Of a DNA stretch of 64,000 nucleotides, positions 28,101-40,100 are shown one piece after another; position 1 is the first letter of the stretch; the number at the start of each line of letters is the position of its first letter. The stretch is from contig OX359250.1 of the NCBI GenBank assembly GCA_947179485.1, positions 2,687,661 to 2,751,660 on the forward strand. The letters are read 5' to 3'. Source of the DNA: Allacma fusca. Taxonomy: Eukaryota > Arthropoda > Collembola > Symphypleona > Sminthuridae. Under the pieces are notes generated by a model. That model saw nothing but the letters and a program-made list of their open reading frames with translations. It did no database searches and was not told the DNA's origin. A program made the translations under genes and the position numbers.

Positions 28101-31100
28101 AATTTCCAGTAAAGAGACGAAGGCGCGCATGAAATTATCACAAAAAATCGTTGTATCCACCAGACACGGCTCTCTCAGGTTTCTAAAATCTAAAAAAAAT
28201 CACTGTTCAATTGTGGTCTTGTTATTATTAAATACTCGAGTATGAAGACTCGAGTCACGGCACGAGTACGAGTACGGGATTTCGGTATTTACAGTTCCGT
28301 ACTCGCGAGTATGAAACAAGTTCGGGTTCTGAACTGGAACTCGGTCGCTTATTTCAAGTATTTTCCTGAGTACTCGTATATGTGGCGAGTACGAGTACCT
28401 TGGATTGGAGTCCATACTCGATGCTTCGATTTCGAGTACGAGTTCGAGTACGGTTCCGCAAGGTAATCACTCAATAAGGAGCTATACTTCCAATGTATTC
28501 TGAAGCGTAGCTATGATTTTGATAGAAACAACGCTAAAAATATGCTTATACTGACTTATTTTGATACTTGTTGGCGGCTTAAAAATATCGAGTAGCATTG
28601 TCTAGCTGACTTCAGGCTTTAGAGTACTCCAATTGGTTCAGGGGTTCAAAAGTTTTCCATTCTATATGTTTAAACTTTGAAGGGTCCGGAAAGTAGTGTT
28701 TTTTAATGCCTAAGGCACTTTACAAAAGAATTATAAAAACTTGCTAGTCAAAGCAAAACCATCTTGGTAAAAACATAACTAAATGAACACAGAACCTTCA
28801 TAGACCTCCTGTAAACTTTAATCGGGGAAACTATTAAGTTGGGGGAACTTTTATTGTATTTAACTACGTCAGTTTATCAAATGTTAGTTATCTTGAGGCA
28901 CTGGTCGAATTTTTGTAAGAGGATAAGATTCTTCTCAGGGAAAATCTCAAGGAGCAGAGGTCCTTTTTTGCGAACAGGGATTTTAAAATTCGTTGACCTT
29001 TTTTCAGGGATTTTCAAATTTCTTGGCGTATTTCAGGGTAATTTGTTACGCAAACAAGGATTTTCAGATATTATTATATTATTATTATTATTATATTATC
29101 TTATTTGGCAGGGATTTGACGTCTTGTAGCGAAATTATTTAACAGGGAATTTGGAAATCGTTGACTTTCTTTTAAGCATGGATTTTTTAAATCGTTGAGG
29201 GTTTTTTTTGCAGGGACATAAGTAGTAGATATAAAGAATACCACCTCGCATTTTCTATCGATTTTTTCCGGGCACGGCCGACCAATCCCGAGCCTTACCG
29301 AGTGTGAGTATGTTGCATATTCTGAGCACGCTTGTTGGAGTTTGGGAGCTTTCCCGATCGCTCCCGACGACTCCTGGGAGTATGGGGTATTGGTGTACTT
29401 ATTTGAATTTCTATTGATTATTTCCTATTATTATTGATCAGCTGTTCATGCCTGTTGCATCTCCAGCTGCTACTAGTGCTTTTGTTACTCGACAGATGTA
29501 CGCACATGTTCAAATAATTTTCTCGTACCTAAAGGATGTTATAAATACCGCATTGTCAAACTGTATGCGACAGTCTTAGTTTACATATTCCTGTGTAAAT
29601 AATCTGATTGTTAATTCATCATGTTGTCGTCAGTGCGAAATAGTTATTTAAATCAACGATTGGCAGGATCCTATACAGGGATGAGTGCATTACTTAAGAA
29701 TCAACCACACTGGATAGATAAATAGGTAGTAGAAAAAGAGTTGCTAAAATTAAATTCTTACTCTCTACATAAACCAGTGCGTCACAAGTTTCGTAGAAGA
29801 AAAATAATGTTAAACTTTATCAACGAAGTTTGGTCTACAGATCTGAAAGACATTTCGAATATTTCAAAATGGAACAAAAGAAATAACTTTATTGTAATTG
29901 TTGTAGGCAGTTTTAGTAAAATGGTATATGTCATATTGATTAAAAGAACAGATGCAGAATCAATGATTTCCGCATTTCAGTCCATCTTTCAGCAAGAACA
30001 GGCAAAGCTTTGTTTCTGTTCAGCGACCGAGGCAAGGAGTATGTATCGGGAAAATTTCGTGCCTTCCCAAAGGAGAACAAAATCAACCCATACCATATTC
30101 ATAGCCGTAATAAAGCAGCAATCTCGGAGCGTTATATTCCCGGATTATTCGAAAAACTCCAAAGATTCATGACGGAAAATAATACAAGGAGAATCGATAA
30201 TGTTTTACAACAATTTGTAGCGACTTATAATAATACATATCACCGTGCAATAGGTAGACTTCCGAGAGCAGTCACAATTGAAAATCAACATGATGTTTGG
30301 GAGCGAATGTTTGGTAAATATTTAAAGGAAAAAAATGACATGCTTCGGAAACCCTCAAAATATCATGTCAATGATCTTGCTCGAATTTCACGTGCAAAAT
30401 TAATTTTTGAAAAGGGTAAGCGGACAATTCTTATAATTATTATATAATTCCACAAAAATAAAATTAATCAGTCATTTACAATTTAGATTTTGGTTTAATA
30501 GGTTACTCGGAGAATTATTTTCGTGAAGTTTTTCGAGTGACAGAAGTGCAAGATACATTGCTCTGGACGTACTTGTTGGAAGATCTTTCAGTACCACTTG
30601 AAGGAATAAGCGGACAATTTAACGAAGCCGAATTGACTTTAGCAAGCTATCCGGAAAAAGAAGAGGAAGAAGGAGGAGAAAAAAGTCAAAAGCAACCGGT
30701 TTTATCGTAAAAAGAATTAGAGATAGAAAAAAGACTACTTCAACATGTCTCTATCTACAAACTACACACCCCAAAACGGTCATATTGAACCGACAGCCTT
30801 ACGGAGCTTTTTTGCAAACTTATCCAGTGCTAACAACACGAGAGGAATAGGATTCATAGGAAATATTGTACATACATTTCCATCTCCACTCAGACTTGAA
30901 CAGGGTATGTACGATGTTGGTCTACTGAAACTCCGTTATACACGAAAAGAGAAAAAAGACGAAAGGTTACGCGCACAAGGCAAGTTGTACAACCAAGAAC
31001 TACTCGTCGTTTGTTAACCGTAGAAGAGACTATTCCCGATGGTCCCATGTTTCCAGACTTACTTCGTCCAAGCAAAATAACATTAGTATGTAACAACGCA

Positions 31101-34100
31101 GCTGACACTTATGCAGAATTTATTTCTTATGTAAACTTGGAATTAAAAAGAGCTGGCAAAGAAGTTTCATTTAGCACACGAAATGTACAGAATGAAAAAT
31201 ATGTAGTTACAGTAAATCAAAATAATGGCGAAGCAAATGAATTATATTGTTATCTGAAAACTTGTCTACAATGCTTGGCTTCCGTAGAAAATGTTTTTCC
31301 CCTGGAAATTACACTGCAGAAAGTTTGATGACAAGCAGAATATAAAAGTTTACCAAAGCCTACACAATTTGAAATTGAATTTGAAAAATTCCCTTACAAA
31401 AATAATTTGATCACACTGGAACAACAATTTCAAAGTTTGACATACTTTAGAAAACAATAAGTGACTGAGTTTAAAGAATTTTTTAACGCACTTTTCTACA
31501 TGTTGTTGGAATCTGGATTTATTGTTAATTTTAACTTTGATAGTAACAATAAGTGTGTGATGAAAGTACAAACTTCAGCAAAGCACGCTGAAGATTATCT
31601 TATATTACCACTGCCTATCATCTGTAGCTTAGGATTTAATGTTGAAAGATTTAAGATGGGAAAGCATGAGGCTCTTACTCCGTTCAATGCATTGGAATTT
31701 AATAAAATTAAAGCTGAAGACAATTTGCCATTCCGTGTAGGCTGCCTAAGCTACATTTTTCTTCCTATGCAAGAACCAAAAACTATTGGAGTGAAAGATG
31801 TGCTCAATGCTGTGAACGATGTCTTGAAAAATGAAACATACCCCGAATTTCAAGTGAGATTCTCAAATGACAATGGATCGCTTATCGTAAATAAAGTGCC
31901 AAAATATTTTTCTGTTGAATTACCGTATGCAGTAAAGAGCTACTTTGAGCTGCCTTTTGACACTACTTTTAAAAATGTTAGTAGAATTCCCGTAGGACAT
32001 GAAGTTGTTGAACAAGAAGAAGTTCGGGAACATGAAGCCGGGGAAGACGAGATTATTCCAGTTGCTGGAACAGCAAAGAGAATTCTTATAATTTTGAACA
32101 TTATTGAAAATCAATTTTATAACAGTCAACCTATACAATTGTTGGCTGAAACAACCATGACGACTAATTTAAATGAGGAGACAGAAGTTTCATTCCACCC
32201 AGTCACATATGTCCAAGTGAGCGGTAAAGAACTCCGCTCGCTAAGAGTTGACTTTATGAACGAGAAGTTTCAACCCTGGGATTTTTCTGACACACCGACA
32301 TTTGTGACACTACATTTCAGATCTCGTGATTAATTTGTTTAATAATGCGTCACGTTGAGTACAACGATAAAGCTTGTTTCATTCAGCGTCCTCATTCGCA
32401 GTCAAACAACAGCTCTGGATCTGTTGACAACCAGTTAATTGGAGGTGGAAGTGCAGGATTAACTGGTGAAGCTTCAAATTATCTAATTCCATTGAAATCA
32501 GCTTTGTCTACAGACAAGTCTGGGAGTAGGAAACGTAAACGTACAGTACAGCAAGTTGGCGGTTCTGTTAAAAGAAGGAGGAAAAATTCCTCAACGAGGA
32601 AGAAGGCGAAACGTGTATCAACCACGAAAAGAAAAACAAAGGGCAAGGGAAAGAAAAATTAAATAAAACATGTTCAGATCGGAGCAGGCCGACGACGACG
32701 AGGTGGAGAGAGGAAAGGAGGAAACGTAAATCGACGACGGTGTGTAAAATAAATAAAAGAACCAATCGTCGCCATGGATACAAGTTCGGTGTTCCAGGAA
32801 AAACTTGGTGCTTATGCAGGTTCCACTCAATCTTTACGGTCCCAACTAAATCTTTTATCTCTCCCTGAAACGGATGTTAGTGTACAATTCAGTTCTGCCT
32901 ACAGTCCTTGCTATCCTTTGGTTTCCGTTAAGGACGCGTATAACCCTGTGGAATTTTGTACTTGTCAGAATCTGCTGGATAATTGGATTTATCTCAAAGC
33001 TTTATGGCAATGACTCTTAGAATTCTTCGTGCAGATGGCACCAACTGTGACGCTACAGACATTGTAGCTCCTTGCTCTAATTTCTTTCACGGATTTTTTC
33101 AAACTTGGAGCTTTATTTAAATGAAACCCGAATTTGGTAATATGTATGCTACTACAGCATATATTCAACGACTTTTGCCTACAACAGAAATTTCGAAGAA
33201 AAATCGACTTCAGAATGAGTTCTGGTTTCCAAACAACAAGAAGGGAGTTTTTGATGTAACAGACGAAGGATTTAAGGAGCGATACGACAGAGCAAAAATA
33301 TCAAAAGAATTTACATTACTTGGACACTTGAGCTGTAATTTGTTCAACCATAATAACTATCTACCTACAGGAAGGAATTAAGAATCGTTTTACGACGAAG
33401 TATTCCTGACATTTGTATTGATTCAAAAGTAGATACATTGCCAGTGATTTCAGGATGTCCTTATAAAATTCAACTGGTCAAAGCAGTCTTTTATGCCTCA
33501 AAGAAAACAGTTTCACAGCAAATCATGGATATGCACAAATATTAGCTTTCGTTGTGAAAGAAGTTCACATAGTCAATGTGGATTTAAAAACATTTTCCAT
33601 CGCTCAGGGTCTCACTTCAGCATCTAATGAAAACATTGTGTTGGGTACGTATCATCAATGTATGTAGTTTTCTTGAATGCTAATTAGTGACTTGCACATG
33701 ACTAAATCTTTTAAAACCTACAGAAAGGATTCCAAGGCTTTTAATAATTGGTCTGGTCTCATCAGAAGTGTTTCTCGGGAAAGTAACCAAGGATCCGTTC
33801 AACTTTGTCGATAAAAATCTATCACAAGTTGATGTTTCTTGGAATGAAGAGCTGCTACAACACCGAGTGATCCCATTCAGCTTTGCTACAGCCAACGGGG
33901 CAGGCACGGACGATTCTCTGTACGCTTTACAATCCCTCAAGCACACTGCAAATTCAGAATTATTGGGAAACGGAATCAATCGTTCAAACTATAAGAACGG
34001 CAATGTACTGCCGGCTGCTCTCAGTCTTCAACATATATTCTACATCTGTGTTTGTAGAATGGAGATCTATCTTTCTCCATAAACTGTCGCCCCAAGTATT

Positions 34101-37100
34101 CCCTTGTGAATTTGTTCCAGCAGCCTGTAGCACTTTGAAGCCATAACAGTTGCATTTTCTGAGAAGATAGAGTTGTACATTGTTGTTATAATGCTTTTCG
34201 CAATTATTGCTCGCATTAATTTACTTCCAGTCTCCAGACGCAGGACGTATCCAGGAGTGAGATTGCAGGCTCCAGTAATTCTTCGTAAAAATTTAGTCTG
34301 TATCTTTTCCATTTCATCTACAAACTCCATTCCCCAAATTGGGAATCCGTAGAGTGGGATTGTTGTTACTAAAGAGTTGAAAAGTCTCATGATGATTTCT
34401 ATACCGTTCAGTTTGGTTGACCTAGTAGTGTTTAAAAGTAACTCGACTGCAGCGTTGGTCTTCAAAAGGGTTTGTTTGAGGTGGTAGAGGAATTTTCCGT
34501 TTCGATGAAACTCCACTCCTAAATATTTGCTACTTAATATTTCCATTGTAGTAGAATTCCATTCGCATAACTTTGTTTTTCTTTGTTGGTACTGGTCCTT
34601 TTCCAAAAATTACCACCTTAGTTTTTTCCAGGTTTATGTTGAGATCGTTTCTGCTGAAGAATCTGTTGAGAATTCCGATCTGGGTTTGGAGGTCTGCGGG
34701 GGAGTCTGCTGTTAATACGATGTCGTCCGCGTAAAGTAGGATGGTAACTTCAGTGGTAAGCAGTTTCGCACCTCGTACTTTGGATTTGACAGGATCAATA
34801 TATATAGAGAATAACGTCGGACTCAGTGTTTCCCCCTGCAGTACTCCATTAAGTACGTCCATGAAATTTGTATATCCCCCTGATGTTTGGATTTTTGCCT
34901 TTACTTGACTGTATATTTTTTGTATCTTCAGAAGAATGTAGGCAGGTACTCCCAGCGTTTCTAACCTATCCCATAGACGTTTCTTCTTAATGGAATCAAA
35001 TGCCTTTGGCAGATCTACGAATAAGCAGTACAACTTCTTCTGGTTTGCCAGCGCGTTCTGTATTAGAGTGTTTAATACAAACAAGTGGTCTGAACAGCTT
35101 CTATGCTTTCTGTATGCTGCTTGGGATTCTGCTAACGCCTTATGTTTTTCGATCCATGTGTGCAGTCGCTTTGACAGGAGCATCGTAAATAGCTTTACTA
35201 TTGTGTTGACTAAAGAAATTGGTCTGTAGTTACAAGGTGAGTTTTTGTCACCCTTCTTATATATTGGAGCTATGATTATTTCCCCCCACGTATCAGGGAT
35301 GGGATTTGCAAGGCACTTATTCATGCATTCTAATAGACATGGCCGAAATTCCAGTGGTAAGTATTTCCAGATTTCGTTAGGAATGCCGTCTGTACCTGAG
35401 CTCTTATTGTTTGATAATTTCCTGAGTGTCTGATTCAGTTCATCAAGATGAAATGGTTGGTGTGCCGTCTGTATCTGTCGGTGAGGCGTACTGTCCACTC
35501 CGTCGAATAGGTTTCTGTAGTGATTTTCCCAGGCTTCATTAGAAATTAAATTTGTAGTTTCGCCTCTTCTTTTATTGCATCTGAAAATGTTCAGACTTTT
35601 CCAGAAGTCTGTCGAGTTCTTTGAGGATATGATGGTATTCCTTAAAGACGTGTAGTATTCTAGCTTGGAGTTAGAGGTGTGTTACTTGTATTGGTTTCTT
35701 GCGTTTTTGTATTCTGTTGTCTGTTGTTGGTTTCCTGGGTTTTGCCGTAATACTTTTAGTCTTTCGTTGCATTTTTTCTTTAGCTTTCGACATCCTTTGG
35801 TTGAACCATTTGGGTGCATTATGTCGAATTTCTCCTATCCTTCTGGTTGTTTTCATTCCAGACAATCTTGTAAGCAGACAAATGCATACCATTTAAAAAT
35901 CAATGTAAAATTGCGTGATAAGTGAAAAATGTTAAATAAAAACTATTGCATTTCTAGCTATACAAACAGTCTATTCCATTTTATTGAGTAGTCAACATCA
36001 GTATGTTGAGTGAGTCAACAAGTGAAGGTAAAGGCAGTATCAATTTTCAAGTGTCACATCCAGCAACTATTTTAGTAGCAGGGAGCACTGGTACTGGAAA
36101 AACCTACGCTATCCTGGAATTAATTAAAAGACGAAAGGAATTTTTCGACGTTGAGAAACATTGAGAAAGTTGTATACGTTTATAGTGTATTCCAACCTGT
36201 ATTTTTCCAATTGCATGAAGAGGATCTCAACGTAATATTTACAAATAATTGAAAAGACATTGAATCTATAGCATCCTCGCCTTGTCTGGTGTGTATAGAT
36301 GATCATCAAGAGGAAATTACACGAGGCGAAAATCTTGAACTTGTAACCAGATATTTTACCAAGTATTCGCATCATCTAGGAATAAGCCTTATATTAATTA
36401 CACAGAATATTTTTCAAAAGAATTTGAGAACTATTAGTTTGAATTCTCAAATTTTAATTTTGTTAGACTCTCCGAGAGATAGAAGTACTATTAAAAACAT
36501 TGACAGACAAGTTTGTCCAGGACAAGTTAAGATGTTAACTGAAGCGTATATAAAGGCTATGACTGCAAATCAATTTGGCTTATTATTTCTTGACATGAGT
36601 CCTAAAAATAAAATGTATCAATATTGGGTTCGCAATTCAATATTTCCAAATGCTGATACTGAAGTTTATTCAGCCTCATAAAATGGAATATACTCTATTA
36701 GAGAAGCATATTTTTAAACTCTACAAGTTGGCGCAAATAGAAGACCGATCCAAGTTTATCTCTGTCTTAAATAAATTAAGTAAAGTCCAAGTTAAAGCAG
36801 TGGTGGAGACAATAATTAATACAAATAAGTTTTGCAAATCGTTACCCCAAAAAGTAATTACTATTATTAAAAAACTTAAAATTTGCGTGGAAGCAAAAAA
36901 AGATTGTAGACCTACGCTCATTAGGAACGCAGTTTTAATACGGAGTATCTTGACAGTTGTGCTGTTGAAAGTCATTACCTGTGAACTAATTGCAGTGTTA
37001 ACTATCAGCTTACAGTGAAATGGCTAAAGTGTATCGTGTACTTGAACCTCGTCTTTTCGGTTCGCTTATGAAAATATTCCAACAGCAGTTTAAGCATACC

Positions 37101-40100
37101 GATGTGGAAAAAGCACTAGAAGCTGAAACAGCCGATGTTTCTAATACACAAGGTACGAGTCATATCAAGAATAATCCGAGCCATGTAGCCAACGAATCAT
37201 CAACGACACAACTATCCGACGTTGAAAATAAAGTTGAAGTTGCAAACGTCGACGAGGGGTCAGAAAGTGTTGAAAATAAGAAGAGGAAAATTATCCGTGT
37301 ATGTTGTTGTCAGTTACCACAGGTAAAGCATAGAATAAAAACTACTGATTCTGAACAATTTGATAGCGTTGAAGGAAATCTTCAAATCAACAATCAGTAT
37401 TTTTTTCTATACTTTACCTGTGGTAACTGACAACATACACGGATAATTTTCCTGTTGTTATTTTCAACACTTTCTAACCCCTCGTCGACGTTTGCAACTT
37501 TAACTTTTTTCAACGTCGGATGGTTCAAACGTTGAGGGAATTGATAAAAATGACGAAGAAGCTCTAAAAAACAACAACGACAACGTTAATGCTGCTAATG
37601 ATAAATTATCTGCAGAGCTCAATGAGCGAAAAAAGAATTTAAGACCGCGAAAAAATCAGCGAGGTTATGGAAAAGGAAAATCAATTTTGAATAAAAAAAT
37701 TAGGGACAATAAGAAACGTCAGAATAAAACCAAGCGACGGGTTAGGCAAAAACGTATTAACGTTGTAAAAGTGAGACGGTGAGAAAAATGTTACGTGCGA
37801 GAAAACTACTTGTTTGTTTCATTTTTTCCTTTGGATGCTGTTTTTTCTCTGGCAACGAGTGAAGCAGATATTTTATATGAGCAGGAACATATGGATACGT
37901 GCACAGAAAGGGTGTGCTCTGCCGGTTTGACTCAACAAGTTAGAATCCTCAACGAAAAATTCATATTCTGTCAGCAACGTACTGCTTAGCAACATATACG
38001 TTTTACTTCGAAAGGTTCTATACGATGGAATAGATCACAACAACTCGAACAGCTCTAGTGGAGTGGCGAGCAATGTTGATTTGCTCTCCCATGCAGAGAA
38101 CCAAAAACCAGCGTATTCTACAGTATTTCTGCGTTCCATTCTCGTAATAATTACACTGTACAAACTATGTGCTGCTGCATATAACGTCTGGAAAAGTACT
38201 TCATCCTCAGCTTCTATATCTGGTTAGTCAGCTTAACATTTCAATAATGGATTCGTTTTCATCGTCGTCGTGAGGATGCAACACATTGTGAACATTGTCG
38301 TCGTGAATTTACTAAGAGTGACGACCATATGACTGGCGCTAGCAGATTGGGGCATGTTATGACATTGACGATCAGGGGAATGTTATACCTATTGAGGAGT
38401 CAGATTCAGAAGAGGAAGAAGAAGAACAGGCACCATCCTCATTGGCGTCAGCCGAGACTGATTTTGGTCCACGTGCTAAAAAAGCTAAAGTGACGAATGA
38501 CTCAAGCACGCTACAAAAGCGCGTAGTTAAAGTACATAACCATAATCATGACACAGGCTTGTATGAATCAAGTCTGTGCCAAGGATGCAACCTTCGTATT
38601 AGATATAAATATGAATTGCCATGCATATGTCATAACAGTAGCAAGTACGACCATCATTTGTTACTTAAGTACATGAACACGTCTTTATTTGATTTTGAGG
38701 ATATAATGGAAGTATAGCCCGGTGGTGGTAAGGGCAGTAGAACCGTAATAGACAATAGTTCGTGGAAATGTCGAAATTAAGTATGAGTATGTGCTGAGCA
38801 ATAATGTTAAAAATGATGGCTTTAGAAACAGATGTGTGATAAATTGACAAATTAAAGTTTATTTTTCAATACTAATTCTGGCTTGCTTTCAGGTGTACTT
38901 ATGGAGAGAGATTGGTTTCTTGTTCGAGTCATAAAATACATTAGTAATATTAGCACAAAGAACTTGAGCGGTTTTTGCGTCAATGCGAAGGTACATCATA
39001 GCAGGGAATCTGTCCAGAACTTAAGATAAGATAAAATAAGGGTCATCGCTCGGTCACTTGTTAACAAGCTAAGATTAAATATACCTGAACTTTTCTGGAA
39101 TATTTTCCACTGACTTGTTCTAAATAATATGTGTAGAGAAACAATGTAATCGCAAAATCTGGAGAACAATTTGTTCCAGTTGAAATATTAGCTAGATATA
39201 TGTATATACCTCCACTTTTTACAAATTACGGAGGCGACAGAAAAAACTCGAAAAAAGCATGGTGCGGAAATGGGAAAGCAAAGTTGCGACTGCTCGACAG
39301 CTATCAGTTTTTGCCTCGCTCTTTGTCAAATCTAGTTGAAAGTTTGAAAAAAGAGGATTCTCTACATTATGATATATTAAATCAAGCAGTGCGTTCGGTA
39401 TTGATACCTCAAGGTTTTATTAAACTCGATTCTGATTTCTCCACTCGTCGCCTAAATATGTAAAATATTAACAAGCATTCACTTTCATTAATGGTCATGT
39501 CTACTTATGCAAATAGCTAAGGAAATGATGGAAATTAAATGATCACTCCGTGGGCTGGATAAAAATAGACTGAAAATCGAATTCAACCTCTTCTGTAGCA
39601 AATTCGTCCACATCCCAGCCTTCCAAAGCCTCATTTATATCCTGCATGTAAGTCCACACCACATCTTCTTCTTCTGCTTCATCATGACCGTCAACATTGT
39701 CATTCCTTTCATCCTGAGCTAACGACCTATAATTTTCAATTCCTTTGGAGCATATTGGCAGTGCTGGCGATGGTGCGACATCCTCCTGCTTGTTATTACA
39801 GTTGTCATCCTTACTGTTAGCTACTATCGATGTTTCGACTGAAGTTGTTTCACCCACATTGCTGCTGCTGCTTTCTGGCTCTTCTTCTTCCAAATATTTC
39901 TCTTCTTCCTGCTCGGCACCAACAACAACAACAGCAAGAGCTTTCTCATTTCCTATGCTACCAGAGTCCTCTGCAGCGTTCTGTGATAAATGAGATGTAA
40001 ATTGATTCTGGTCTGCATTAGAATCAGCTGAAAGTTCAGCGAGAAGACCAGCCAAATACTTTCCACCTGGACCTTACAATGTCAAACTGTTTGTTGCTGG

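Noticed and set aside
26179-28466. Tyr/Gly/Arg repeat frames such as those rich in YGYGYG or RVRV
   Set aside because: They are translations of GGGTAC and CGAGTACGAG arrays in two non-autonomous elements. GGGTAC repeats were also considered as telomere-like, but opposed orientation, inverted ends and target duplications show a transposon.
39745-39993. Plus-strand Ser-rich frame opposite the acidic minus-strand ORF
   Set aside because: Shadow of the Glu/Ser codon bias on the other strand.
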